From the NCBI GenBank assembly GCA_019247135.1, contig JAFAPL010000239.1, forward strand, positions 1-18,390: a stretch of 18,390 bases of DNA, written 5' to 3'. Below the pieces are notes generated by a model. The model ran no database searches, was not told the origin of the DNA, and saw only the letters and a program-made list of their open reading frames with translations. Origin of the DNA: Chloroflexota bacterium. Lineage in GTDB: Bacteria; Chloroflexota; UBA6077; CF-72. How positions within the stretch are numbered: the stretch's first letter is position 1; each line of letters starts with the position of its first letter. Made by a program: the position numbers and the translations under genes. Shown piece by piece: positions 1-7,187 of this stretch.

Positions 1-476
1 AGCGCCAGCGCCACGAAGTGCGGATCGGTCATGAAGGTGTACCCGAGCGACAGCGACAACGGGTGGAACAGGTACGCCGCCATGCCCAGCGTGCTCCACG
101 CGCGCGACACCCGCAGCTCGCGCATCAGGCCGTACGCAGCCAGTCCACCCACGCCGACCATGACCAGAGTCGAGATGCGTAGCACGCCGAAGCTGAGGCC
201 AAGGACCGAGGCAAACAGTGCGCCCCACAACGTTTGGAACACGAGCGCCGCCGAGGACATCTGGTGGACCTCGAGGCGATGCTGCACGAGCAGCGTCTCG
301 ACGGACCGGTAGTAGACCCAGTCGTCGGTAACGGCGACATTCGAAAGCGTCGGAATCACGAAGGCGGACGCGGTATACGCTGCGAGCACGACCAGCGGAC
401 CGAGCCACTCGGCCCGCGGTGAGGCGCCGACCCGTGCTTGCGCAGGTCCGACGGTACGTTCGAGCGTCGTCGTCAT
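1..476 (-). CDS. GT39-like polytopic membrane protein (partial)
   Basis: The minus strand is open from an ATG at 476 to the left edge (158 codons, no stop), so only the N-terminal part is visible. After a short polar start there is a first membrane segment (about residues 24-40), an extracytoplasmic stretch containing TDDWVYYRS, then further hydrophobic segments. The sequence YTFMTDPHF lies near the cut. An acidic pair after the first membrane helix (here Asp-Asp-Trp) and a later FMTD-type loop are typical of the GT39/ArnT/PMT superfamily, which transfers sugars from polyprenyl-phosphate donors at the membrane. The ATG overlaps the stop of the upstream gene as ATGA (473-476), so the two are very likely translationally coupled. 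The substrate cannot be told, and the C-terminal part is outside the window. A non-enzymatic membrane protein with a similar fold remains possible. Confidence 0.6.
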   Translation of the reverse strand, partial: MTTTLERTVGPAQARVGASPRAEWLGPLVVLAAYTASAFVIPTLSNVAVTDDWVYYRSVETLLVQHRLEVHQMSSAALVFQTLWGALFASVLGLSFGVLRISTLVMVGVGGLAAYGLMRELRVSRAWSTLGMAAYLFHPLSLSLGYTFMTDPHFVALA

Positions 477-844
477 TTCGATTGTTTGACGAGCAGGGCG
501 CCGAAGGCCGCGGCCGCGATGGCCAGGCCGCCGAGGGCCAGAAAACGCGGATTGCGCTCACCCGCGGCGATTGCGAGCGCAACCGCGACCCCGTCCCCCG
601 CATCGCAGGCGACACGAGTCATGAGCCACTGGCGCAGCGCGCGCTCGTCGTTTGACGTCGCTGCGTTGAGCAAGCCAACGCCTGTCACCACGTCGCGCAC
701 GCCGACCGAGCGAATTGCCGTCGCGACCGAAGGCTCCGAGCCGGCGGCAATGCCGAACAGACGAGCAAATGCACCAGGCGCCACCGCGGGGACCACTCCG
801 AACACGGTCGCGCCGCCGCCAAGAAGTGCCGCCGCGAACCGCAC
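473..844 (-). CDS. small DUF4267-like membrane protein
   Basis: This is a small hydrophobic protein of about 123 residues from a GTG at 844. It has an N-terminal membrane segment (FAAALLGGGATVFGVVP), a central conserved-looking stretch (SVGVRDVVTGVGLLNAA), a segment with WLMTRVACDAGDGVAVALAIA, and a C-terminal membrane helix ending in KQSK. The arrangement of an amphipathic 'RDxxxG' block, an 'R..CDxxD' block and a last helix resembles the uncharacterised DUF4267 family; that assignment is from memory of the pattern. An ATG at 925 would add 27 residues, but these are polar and unlike the rest, and they run through what looks like the promoter of the divergent ABC operon. A -10-like TACTCT ends 6 bases before GTG 844, supporting the shorter form. 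The stop overlaps the next gene's ATG (ATGA). Function unknown. Confidence 0.6.
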   Translation of the reverse strand: MRFAAALLGGGATVFGVVPAVAPGAFARLFGIAAGSEPSVATAIRSVGVRDVVTGVGLLNAATSNDERALRQWLMTRVACDAGDGVAVALAIAAGERNPRFLALGGLAIAAAAFGALLVKQSK

Positions 845-850
845 GAACAC

Positions 851-856
851 AGAGTA
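851..856 (-). promoter_or_regulatory. -10-like box for the DUF4267-like gene
   Basis: On the minus strand this reads TACTCT, ending 6 bases before the GTG at 844. That spacing would place transcription initiation at or next to the start codon. There is no convincing -35 and no Shine-Dalgarno sequence. This is inferred from position and recurrence of the same pattern elsewhere in the window. Confidence 0.3.
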
Positions 857-882
857 CCCGTCGCCCGCACCCTCGGTCTGCC

Positions 883-888
883 TACAAT
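883..888 (+). promoter_or_regulatory. -10 box of the ABC transporter operon
   Basis: TACAAT matches the bacterial -10 consensus at five of six positions and lies 37 bases before the ATG at 926. Initiation would be near 895, giving a leader of about 30 bases that begins at the palindrome 894-910. No good -35 is visible at 17 bases spacing. Confidence 0.4.
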
Positions 889-893
889 CGGCA

Positions 894-910
894 CGCACCG
901 GACCGGTGCG
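894..910. promoter_or_regulatory. 17-bp palindrome, candidate operator or leader hairpin
   Basis: CGCACCGG-A-CCGGTGCG is a perfect inverted repeat with 8-bp arms around one central base. It starts 5 bases after the TACAAT box and ends 15 bases before the ATG of the substrate-binding protein. It lies in the short divergent region between this operon and the DUF4267-like gene, so a regulator binding here could control one or both. As RNA the single-base loop would be strained, which favours a DNA-binding site over a hairpin. The binding protein is unknown. Confidence 0.5.
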
Positions 911-925
911 GGGGTGGTGAGCCAC

Positions 926-2710
926 ATGTCCTTGGACCCAGAAACGGTCGCCGTGTTCGAAGGGCTACGGTCTGGAAAACTGACGCGGCGTCAATTCGCA
1001 CGGCGACTCGCAACACTCGGTTTCGCGAGCGGCACAATCGGCCTCTTTTTGGCAGCCTGCGGCGCACCCGCGCCGTCGGCAAACAACGCCCAGCCCGCGG
1101 CTGGGGCAACCGCCGCGCCGGCACCCACGGACGCCTTCCGAGGTCCGGTCGCCCAACCCGCTGCCGTGGCGGATACTGGTCTGCTCGCGTCGGCCGATCC
1201 GAACCCGAAACGCGGCGGCACCCTGCGTGTGGCGTTCGGCGTAACGACGTCAAACTACGACCTCCAGCAAGGCGCCAACAACAACGTGCTGACTCAGATT
1301 TACAGCAACCTTGTGCGCCTGAATCCGGTGGACGGACTCAAGACGATCGTGCCCGACGTGGCCCAGCGCTATGAAGTCGCGCCTGACGGGCTGTCGTACA
1401 CGTTCACCCTGCGCGACGGCGTCAAATTCCACGACGGCACGCCGCTTACAGCCGACGACGTGGTTGCCACCTATAACCGCATGATCTTCCCACCGCAGGG
1501 CGTGGTCAGCCTGTTGAAAGACCGATACGCGGCGGTCGGAAAAATCGAAGCCGTGGATCCGCGGACGGTCAAGTTCACGATGAACGAGCCGTCGGCCATT
1601 TTCCTGCTGCTGCTCACGGACACGACGCAAGGGATTTATTCGAAACAGACGCTCGAGGCGAACAACAACGATCTCCGCAAAGTGCTGCTGGCGCCAGGTA
1701 CCGGTCCGTTCATCTTCAAGGACTACAAAGACGGCGAGAAGTGGACCCTGGCGCGCAATCCGAACTACTGGAATCCGCAGCTGCCGTACGTGGATACACT
1801 GGAGCTGATCCACGTCGCGGCATGGTCCGATCGCGGAACGGCCGTGCTGACCAATCAAGCCGATCTCTCATGGAACGTTTCGAAAGAGACGTGGGATGAA
1901 GGCGCCAAACGGACGGACTCCATCAGTACCAACCGTGTCACCACGTTCGGCGCGTACCAGGTGATCATCAACACGCGACAGAAGCCGTTCGACGATCCGC
2001 GCGTGCGCCGCGCCGTCCATCTGGCGCTGAATCGTCAAGGCTTGATCGAAGCGTTCAAGACACAAGAACAGATCGACCTGTCGCGCTGGGTACCGCATGG
2101 TGGCGAGTACGCCACTCCGCGCGACACGATTGCCACGCTGCCCGGGTATCGGCCGGACAAGACACAGGACATTGCCGACGCGCGCAAGCTCCTGGCGGAC
2201 GCGGGATACCCCAACGGTGTCCCCGGTGTGGAGTTGCTGTCGGCCTCCGTTCCGCCGCACGCGGAGATCATGGCGCCCGCCATCCAGGACCAGCTCAAGA
2301 ATAGTCTGGGTATGGACGTCAATATTCGAGTTGCCGAGCGATCACTCCTGGTGGAGGACGAGAAGGCCGGGCGCTTCATGCTCGTGCTGGACACACCGGG
2401 TGGCCCGATTTCGGATTTTTCGCCGCTCGCCAACACGTACTTCAAGACGGGTGGCTCGCAGAATTATGGTGGCTACAGCAACGCGAAGTTCGACGCGTTG
2501 CTCCGGCAGTCCGATCAAGAGCTGGATAGCGGAAAGCGTCGCGGGATGCTGGATCAGATGCAGGACATGCTGGATCAGGATCCGCCCTGGTTGTTCATCG
2601 GCTTCACCGATCACCTGCTCATGTGGCGTTCTAACGTAAAGGGGCTCGCGCTCGACAAGCGCGTCCAGAGCGAATGGGGGCGAGTCGAAATCGCGTGGCT
2701 CGACAGCTGA
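926..2710 (+). CDS. ABC transporter substrate-binding lipoprotein, family 5 (DppA/OppA type)
   Basis: This is the extracytoplasmic solute receptor of a peptide/nickel-type ABC importer, 594 residues from ATG 926. The N-terminus carries a twin-arginine motif (TRRQFA, residues 20-25), a hydrophobic helix and a lipobox LAAC (residues 42-45). It is therefore probably exported folded by Tat and lipid-anchored at Cys45, followed by an Ala/Pro-rich linker. The mature part has the family 5 layout: GGTLRVAF, then Y.FTLRDGVKFHDGTPLTADDVV, then NPNYW, then DPRVRRAVHLALNR, and a C-terminal 'PWLFIGF' stretch. The ligand cannot be read; family 5 members bind oligopeptides, dipeptides, opines, nickel or oligosaccharides. 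A GTG at 914 in frame would add four residues. ATG 926 is preferred because the purine-rich GGTGAG lies 6 bases before it. Two permease genes follow in the same direction after 232 bases. Confidence 0.93.
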   Translation: MSLDPETVAVFEGLRSGKLTRRQFARRLATLGFASGTIGLFLAACGAPAPSANNAQPAAGATAAPAPTDAFRGPVAQPAAVADTGLLASADPNPKRGGTLRVAFGVTTSNYDLQQGANNNVLTQIYSNLVRLNPVDGLKTIVPDVAQRYEVAPDGLSYTFTLRDGVKFHDGTPLTADDVVATYNRMIFPPQGVVSLLKDRYAAVGKIEAVDPRTVKFTMNEPSAIFLLLLTDTTQGIYSKQTLEANNNDLRKVLLAPGTGPFIFKDYKDGEKWTLARNPNYWNPQLPYVDTLELIHVAAWSDRGTAVLTNQADLSWNVSKETWDEGAKRTDSISTNRVTTFGAYQVIINTRQKPFDDPRVRRAVHLALNRQGLIEAFKTQEQIDLSRWVPHGGEYATPRDTIATLPGYRPDKTQDIADARKLLADAGYPNGVPGVELLSASVPPHAEIMAPAIQDQLKNSLGMDVNIRVAERSLLVEDEKAGRFMLVLDTPGGPISDFSPLANTYFKTGGSQNYGGYSNAKFDALLRQSDQELDSGKRRGMLDQMQDMLDQDPPWLFIGFTDHLLMWRSNVKGLALDKRVQSEWGRVEIAWLDS

Positions 2711-2743
2711 CGCTCGCCGCGGCGCGGAGGAGTGCCGCTACTT

Positions 2744-2763
2744 GGGGGTCAACCGTCACCCCC
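2744..2763. repeat. small inverted repeat in the ABC operon gap
   Basis: GGGGGT (2744-2749) is followed after 8 bases by ACCCCC (2758-2763), giving a 6-bp stem. It is the first of several inverted repeats between the lipoprotein and permease genes. It has no T-run after it, so it is not a classical terminator. Confidence 0.4.
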
Positions 2764-2787
2764 TTCGCCCCCTATCTCTCCGAGGGT

Positions 2788-2840
2788 CCAAGGGGGCATG
2801 GCCTGCACCCCGCGAAGCAAAGCGGAGCGTGGGCCCTTGG
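2788..2840. repeat. inverted repeat CCAAGGG/CCCTTGG
   Basis: CCAAGGG at 2788-2794 and CCCTTGG at 2834-2840 are exact reverse complements about 39 bases apart, enclosing CCGC (2810-2813) and GCGG. With the neighbouring repeats it forms a compact structured block in the non-coding gap of the operon. Whether the block is one multi-copy element cannot be judged from one copy. Confidence 0.4.
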
Positions 2841-2856
2841 AAATCCCTCCGAAAAA

Positions 2857-2896
2857 ACTCCCCCTCTCCCTGGAGGGAGAGGGGGTCGGGGGGAGT
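2857..2896. repeat. strong hairpin, REP-like palindrome inside the ABC operon
   Basis: Positions 2860-2870 (CCCCCTCTCCC) and 2875-2885 (GGGAGAGGGGG) form a perfect 11-bp stem with loop TGGA. An alternative pairing exists between ACTCCCCC (2857-2864) and GGGGGAGT (2889-2896), so the element can switch between two folds. GC-rich palindromes of this CCCTCTCCC/GGGAGAGGG type are commonly dispersed intergenic repeats in high-GC genomes. Here the likely effect is to stabilise the 3' end of the lipoprotein message or to reduce read-through into the permeases. No T-run follows. Confidence 0.6.
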
Positions 2897-2942
2897 GGGT
2901 CGAAACTCCGGAGGGAATTGCGCCGGGTTGTACTGACGACTG

Positions 2943-3902
2943 ATGCAACGCTATCTGGCGCGGCGTCTGTTGACGGCCATCCCAACGCTGTTTGGGATCA
3001 CCATCTTGATCTTCGTCGCCATGCGCATCCTGCCAGGCGACCCGCTCGCCCAGATCGCGAGCGAAGGTCAGGGTCAGTACCGCTTGAGCGATGAGGAGCT
3101 CGCCGCCGCGCGCGCCAGCCTCGGGCTCGACCGCCCCCTGTACGAGCAATACTTCAACTGGCTGGCGGACGTCGCGCGCGGCAACCTGGGCCACTCCTTC
3201 TGGAACACCGAGCCAATCAGCGACACCGTGATCCGCCGCGGTGCGATCTCGCTCGAGATCGCCCTCGCCGCGCTCGCACTGTCGTGGCTGTTCGGAGTGC
3301 CCGCCGGCATTTTGAGCGCCACGCACCGAAACAGGTGGTCCGACTACGTCGTCCGTCTGGGCATGACGCTGTTCCTCGCGATCCCGAGCTTCTGGATCGG
3401 ACTGGCCATCGTGCTGTTTCTGGTGCTGAACTTCACGTGGCGGCCGCCGCTGGTCATCACCGAGCTGTGGCAGGATCCGGCCCAGAATCTCCAGATGATC
3501 GTCGGACCGGCGATTGCGCTGGGACTCGGCCTCGCCGCCGGACTGGCGCGCATGACGCGCTCCTCAGTCCTGGAGGGCTTGCACGACGACTACGTGCGCA
3601 CGGCGCGCTCGAAAGGGTTGCGCGAGCGGGTTGTCCTCAGTCGACACGTGTTGCGCAATGCGCTGCTGCCGGTGGTGACGACGTCCGGTGCGGCCATTGG
3701 CGCGCTCATCGGTGGAGCAGTCGCGACTGAGACCGCATTCGGTGTCCCCGGCCTGGGCACCTACCTGGTCCAGGCGCAGAACACGCGCGACTGGATGGTG
3801 ATACAGAACCTGGTGCTGATCTACGGCACGATCGCGGTCGTCATCAACGTGCTGGTGGACCTGAGCTACGCGTGGATCGATCCGCGGATTCGATACTCGT
3901 GA
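2943..3902 (+). CDS. ABC transporter permease, DppB/OppB type
   Basis: This is the first membrane subunit of the peptide/nickel-type importer, 319 residues. It begins with the typical MQRYLARRLLTAIPTLFGI and a first helix, then an extracytoplasmic loop with GDPLAQIA and LGLDRPLYEQY. Five more helices follow in the binding-protein-dependent transport domain (roughly 90-319). The EAA-type cytoplasmic loop that docks the ATPase is visible as DDYVRTARSKGLRERVVLSRHVLRNALLPVV, with the invariant Gly after KS/SKG. ATG 2943 is the only standard start after an in-frame TGA at 2934. No Shine-Dalgarno lies at a useful distance (the nearest GGAGGG is about 28 bases upstream). The stop overlaps the GTG of the next permease, so both are translated together. 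The intact EAA loop means it needs an ATPase, which is not in this window. Confidence 0.93.
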   Translation: MQRYLARRLLTAIPTLFGITILIFVAMRILPGDPLAQIASEGQGQYRLSDEELAAARASLGLDRPLYEQYFNWLADVARGNLGHSFWNTEPISDTVIRRGAISLEIALAALALSWLFGVPAGILSATHRNRWSDYVVRLGMTLFLAIPSFWIGLAIVLFLVLNFTWRPPLVITELWQDPAQNLQMIVGPAIALGLGLAAGLARMTRSSVLEGLHDDYVRTARSKGLRERVVLSRHVLRNALLPVVTTSGAAIGALIGGAVATETAFGVPGLGTYLVQAQNTRDWMVIQNLVLIYGTIAVVINVLVDLSYAWIDPRIRYS

Positions 3903-4804
3903 GTACGCTCACCGTCGCGCGCGGAGATGTCGCGCCCCTTCAAACGGTACGCTCGGGCGGCCCGAATCCACTGCTGCGCTTCGTGCACATGTCCCCTGCC
4001 GGGGCAGTCGCGGCGGTCCTGCTGATCGTGGCCGTTCTGCTGGCCGTCTTCGCCGCGCAGGTCGCGCCCTTCGATCCGTTTCGCAACGACTACTCCGCGG
4101 CGCGCCAGGCCCCGTCGTCACTCCACTGGCTCGGTACTGACAGCCTCGGCCGTGATGTCCTGACGCGGATCATTTTCGGACTCCGCATCAGCCTGCTGGT
4201 GAGTTTCGCATCCATCGTGCTCGGCGTCTCACTCGGAGTCATCTGGGGTGTGACGAGCGGATATCTGGCCGGCCGATACGACCTTCTGAGTCAACGCCTC
4301 GTCGAAGTCCTATCGTCGTTCCCGACGCTGATCCTGGCCATGCTGCTCTCGGTTGGACTTGGCCCAGGCCTGGGGACGGTCATCATCGCCGTCGGAGTCA
4401 CCCAGATTCCACTCGCGACACGCGTGACACGCTCGGTCGTGCTCGCGGTCAAACAAGCTCAGTTCGTCGAGGCCGCGCGCTGTCTCGGCGCATCATCCGC
4501 GCGAATCATGCTCCGCCAGGTTGCGCCCCAGTGCGTCGCTCCGATCGCCGTCATCGCAACCTTGAATCTTGGTTCCGCCATTTTCACCGAGGCAGCCTTG
4601 AGCTTTCTCGGAGTGGGCGTGCCACCACCGACGCCCAGTCTGGGCAATATGCTGGGCGGAGTGCTTGCTCAGTCGTTCCAGCCTCCATGGTGGCTGGTGA
4701 TGTTCCCCGGCGCAGCGATTGCGCTCATCGTGCTCGCCGCGAACCTGCTCGGCGACGGCTTGCGCGACTTTCTCGATCCCAAGCTCATTGCAAGGATGGA
4801 CTGA
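3899..4804 (+). CDS. ABC transporter permease, DppC/OppC type
   Basis: This is the second membrane subunit, 301 residues from GTG 3899. The GTG overlaps the stop of the first permease (GTGA), a normal arrangement for coupled dppB/dppC pairs. An upstream in-frame GTG at 3872 would overlap by 31 bases and is less likely. After a roughly 30-residue cytoplasmic tail there is the first helix (GAVAAVLLIVAVLLAVFAAQ) and the OppC N-terminal signature APFDPF...SLHWLGTDSLGRDVLTRIIFGLRISLLV. The transport domain contains the EAA loop KQAQFVEAARCLGASSARIMLRQVAPQCVAPI and the closing segment LLGDGLRDFLDPKL. All hallmarks are intact. The ligand remains that of the upstream lipoprotein. Neither of the usual partner ATPases (DppD/DppF type) follows; the next gene is an aldolase. 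Confidence 0.93.
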   Translation: MSTLTVARGDVAPLQTVRSGGPNPLLRFVHMSPAGAVAAVLLIVAVLLAVFAAQVAPFDPFRNDYSAARQAPSSLHWLGTDSLGRDVLTRIIFGLRISLLVSFASIVLGVSLGVIWGVTSGYLAGRYDLLSQRLVEVLSSFPTLILAMLLSVGLGPGLGTVIIAVGVTQIPLATRVTRSVVLAVKQAQFVEAARCLGASSARIMLRQVAPQCVAPIAVIATLNLGSAIFTEAALSFLGVGVPPPTPSLGNMLGGVLAQSFQPPWWLVMFPGAAIALIVLAANLLGDGLRDFLDPKLIARMD

Positions 4805-4809
4805 CTTTC

Positions 4810-5568
4810 TTGCGCACCAACACGCTCAAGCAGAAGCTTCTCAATGGCCAACCCGTCTCCGTGATCGCGCCATTTGCATCGTCGGCCGGATTCGTGGAAT
4901 TGCTCGGCTATCTCGGATTCGACGGTGTTTTCATCGACTGTGAACATGGTCCCGCCGGCTGGGAGGACGTCGAGCAGATGGCTCGCGCCGCCGATGTAGC
5001 CGGTTACACGTCGATCATGCGCGTCGATAGAAATGATGCGTCCACCATTACGCGTGCGCTCGATCGCGGTGTGGGTGGCATTCAGATTCCGCACGTCAAC
5101 ACCGCCGAGGAAGCCCGCGCTGCCGTGCGGTACGCGAAATTCGCTCCAGTCGGCGAACGCGGCTGGAGTGGATGGCGCAGCGCGTTCGGCGTGCCCCCAA
5201 CCGAGTTCGCGGCGCACGCGAACGCGGAAACCGTCCTGGCGATCATGCTGGAGGAGACCACGGCCCTCGACAATCTGGACGCGCTCTTGCAGGTGGAGCA
5301 CGTGGACGTGTTTTTCGTCGCGCCGGGCGACCTGGCGCAGTCTATGGGACATACGGGCCAGATGGACCATCCGGCCGTTCAGTCGGCCATGGATGATGCC
5401 TTGCGGCGGATCAAGCAAGCTGGTCGGATCGCGGGGACGCTGACCACGCCCTCGCTGCTTGACCACCATCTCGACCTGGGCGTGCAGTTCCTGTACGTGA
5501 ACCTCGCGGCGATCCTGAATCCGGCTGCGACGGAGTTCCTCGGGCGCATTCGGCCGCGCGCGCGGTAG
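4810..5568 (+). CDS. HpcH/HpaI family aldolase (2-oxo acid class II aldolase)
   Basis: This is a metal-dependent retro-aldolase of the HpcH/HpaI family, which cleaves 4-hydroxy-2-oxo acids into pyruvate (or a related oxo acid) and an aldehyde in the cytoplasm. The 252 residues from TTG 4810 fit the family length of about 250-265. Key residues are all present: Glu45-His46 in DCEHGP, Arg71 in MRVD, the metal ligands Glu148 (MLEETTAL) and Asp174 (APGDLA), and the substrate loop YAKFAPVGERGWSG. These correspond to His45, Arg70, Glu149 and Asp175 of E. coli HpaI. TTG 4810 is preferred because it follows AAGGATGGA by 9 bases and no ATG or GTG is in frame nearby; longer versions would run into the permease gene. 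It lies 5 bases after dppC and shares one base with the next gene. The substrate is probably linked to the imported compound, but this is inference. Confidence 0.9.
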   Translation: MRTNTLKQKLLNGQPVSVIAPFASSAGFVELLGYLGFDGVFIDCEHGPAGWEDVEQMARAADVAGYTSIMRVDRNDASTITRALDRGVGGIQIPHVNTAEEARAAVRYAKFAPVGERGWSGWRSAFGVPPTEFAAHANAETVLAIMLEETTALDNLDALLQVEHVDVFFVAPGDLAQSMGHTGQMDHPAVQSAMDDALRRIKQAGRIAGTLTTPSLLDHHLDLGVQFLYVNLAAILNPAATEFLGRIRPRAR

Positions 5569-6677
5569 TGCTGCGCACGCTGATCGCCGCGGTCTGCACG
5601 TTCCTCAACGTTCCAGCGCTGATGACGGTTGCCCCGGTCGTCGCCCAGTCGACGTCGGGGCGGGCTGGCGACGGTGGATTGATCACGGCCGTGTTCTCGG
5701 GTGCGACGGTGTTAGCCGAGTTGTCGATGCCCAGTCTCATGGGCCGGATTCGGCCCGGCCGGTTGTTCGCCATCGCCTTGGCGCTGATCGGGGGTGGCTC
5801 GCTCGCCCACCTGCTCAGCGGCACTTCGTCACCCTGGATGATGCTACTGGCCGCGGTGCGCGGACTCGGATTCGGGACCGCCGTGGTCACCGGCGCCGTT
5901 CTCGTCACCGAGCTCGCGCCGAGCGGCGCGCGGGGCCGCGCCATCGGCAACCTCGGCCTTGCAATCGGGGGCGCGAGCATGGTTTCACCGAGCCTGGGGC
6001 TACTCCTGCTGAGCAGCTTCGGACCGAACGTCGTGTTCGCTCTGACCGGGACGATCGCGTTGGTCGGGATCTTCGCGGTCGATTCCGTGGACCGTGGCCT
6101 TCCGCGTCCAGTGACTCGTCCCATACAGGTCACCGAAGGTCTGCGCGAGCCCGGTCTGGCGATCCCCGTGGCGGCGCTCGCGCTGCTGACCGTCACGTAC
6201 GGCGGCCTCGTCTCGTATGGTGCGCTGGTGCTCGACCCAGTCGGGTGGGGCTCGGCGGCAAGCTTCTTTTTCCTCTATGGCGCTGGCCGGGCCGTAAGTC
6301 GTTGGCTCGCCGGCAGAGGCGCCGACCGCCTTGGCGCCCGACGAGTGATCCTGCCTGGTATGGGCCTGGCGCTCGTCGGCCTTTTGCTGCTGACGCTCAC
6401 GGCGGCCCGCGAGCCTCTGCTCGTCGCGTTGGCCGGCTTGCTGTATGGCGGAGGCGCCGGCATGGCTCAGAGCGCCGCGTTCGTGGGCATGCTGGGCCGC
6501 GCCAAACAAACTCAGGTGCCGCTCGTCAGCACGTTGTGGAACCTGGCCTACGACGGCGGTGTGAGCATCGGCGGGGCCGCGCTCGGCGTGCTGGCCGCCA
6601 CGAGCGGCGAAACGGCCGTGTTGTGGAGTCTCACACCCGTGGCGGCCGTGGCATTCCTGCTCTTCCTGCTTTTCTGA
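5568..6677 (+). CDS. MFS transporter, about 12 membrane helices
   Basis: This is a major facilitator superfamily carrier of 369 residues from GTG 5568, whose G is the last base of the aldolase stop (TAGTG). That places it in the ABC/aldolase operon. The helices are regular and strongly hydrophobic. The N-half has MGRIRPGRLFAIALAL in the loop 2-3 position (a degenerate motif A) and a GLGFGTAVVTGAVLVTELAP segment typical of helix 4-5. The second half has WLAGRGADRLGARRVILPG, a better motif A copy. The family is not specific enough to name a substrate. Being last in an uptake/aldolase operon, it may export a product or a toxic analogue, or import a related small acid. It ends with a helix at the very C-terminus, without a tail. 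Confidence 0.8.
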   Translation: MLRTLIAAVCTFLNVPALMTVAPVVAQSTSGRAGDGGLITAVFSGATVLAELSMPSLMGRIRPGRLFAIALALIGGGSLAHLLSGTSSPWMMLLAAVRGLGFGTAVVTGAVLVTELAPSGARGRAIGNLGLAIGGASMVSPSLGLLLLSSFGPNVVFALTGTIALVGIFAVDSVDRGLPRPVTRPIQVTEGLREPGLAIPVAALALLTVTYGGLVSYGALVLDPVGWGSAASFFFLYGAGRAVSRWLAGRGADRLGARRVILPGMGLALVGLLLLTLTAAREPLLVALAGLLYGGGAGMAQSAAFVGMLGRAKQTQVPLVSTLWNLAYDGGVSIGGAALGVLAATSGETAVLWSLTPVAAVAFLLFLLF

Positions 6678-6713
6678 GCCCGATCACTCAGCGCTGTTGT
6701 TTGTTTTTCGTTT
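6674..6713 (+). terminator. weak candidate intrinsic terminator after the ABC/aldolase/MFS operon
   Basis: CTGAG (6674-6678) can pair with CTCAG (6687-6691) across an 8-base loop. A T-rich run (TTGTTTGTTTTTCGTTT) follows shortly. The stem is only 5 bp, so termination would be weak. The position between convergent genes (MFS and MarR) is where a terminator is expected. Confidence 0.3.
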
Positions 6714-7179
6714 AAAGACGCGATGCCCGCGTCAGAGCGTCAGCCACGCGATTCAGTAGCTGCAACAACCGCGCTCGCTCCGTTGAGTCGAGCGCGTCCG
6801 AGACGCATGCCTCGACGCCCGCCGCCCGGCTCAGCCCCTGCTCGACGACCGACTCCCCGGTCGGGGTGAGTTCCGCTAACAGAATCCGTCCGTGCTCCGG
6901 GTGCGGTTTGCGAACCAGGAGGCCGGCCGCTTCCAGTCGACCGAGAATGACATTCATGGTCTGGGGGGTGATGTTCCGGTTCCGCGCGAGTTCGGCATTC
7001 GACAGGCCATGCGTCTGCTGAAGCACGACAAGCACGGCGAACTGCGGCGCCGTGACGCCGATCGATTCGAGAGCACGATCGAGCGCGAGACGGTGGACGC
7101 GCTGGACGCGATAGAGCTGCGTCGCGAATGGGAAACGGTCCTGGAGGGAGATCGCCGGTCGTCCCTTCTGGAGTGTCAG
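6712..7179 (-). CDS. MarR-family transcriptional regulator
   Basis: This is a winged-helix regulator, probably a repressor of the divergent efflux gene. From a CTG at 7179 it is 155 residues, the usual MarR size. It has the first dimerisation helix (RFPFATQLYRVQRVHRLALDRALESI), GVTAPQFAVLVVL, the recognition region SNAELARNRNITPQTMNVILGRLEAAGLL (about 60-88), the wing with HPEHGRILLAELT (93-105), and a C-terminal dimerisation helix. No ATG, GTG or TTG is in frame between 7329 and the domain. The ATG at 7329 would add 50 Arg/Pro-rich residues and overlap the divergent efflux gene by 69 bases, and marR would then include its own operator in its coding region. I therefore favour CTG 7179, with a TAGCAT box 8 bases before it, but the start is uncertain; the family call is firm. 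Confidence 0.85.
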   Translation of the reverse strand: MTLQKGRPAISLQDRFPFATQLYRVQRVHRLALDRALESIGVTAPQFAVLVVLQQTHGLSNAELARNRNITPQTMNVILGRLEAAGLLVRKPHPEHGRILLAELTPTGESVVEQGLSRAAGVEACVSDALDSTERARLLQLLNRVADALTRASRL

Positions 7180-7187
7180 CGCTCGTG

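Noticed and set aside
1250..1858. Minus-strand frame of 202 codons inside the substrate-binding protein gene
   Set aside because: It is a shadow of a well-supported gene, with no domain features.
2732..3094. Small plus-strand frames covering the gap between lipoprotein and permease
   Set aside because: They translate the palindromic repeats into Pro/Gly/Arg-rich sequence and run into the permease in another frame. The region is better explained as a structured non-coding repeat.
4669..5469. Long minus-strand open frame (266 codons) opposite the aldolase and permease genes
   Set aside because: It lies wholly antisense to genes with intact catalytic motifs, its residues are Arg/His/Gly-rich without any domain pattern, and such frames are expected opposite high-GC genes.
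5411..6196. Minus-strand frame of 261 codons opposite the first MFS gene
   Set aside because: It is antisense to a clear membrane protein, with Ser/Pro/Arg/Thr-rich low-complexity translation typical of a codon shadow.
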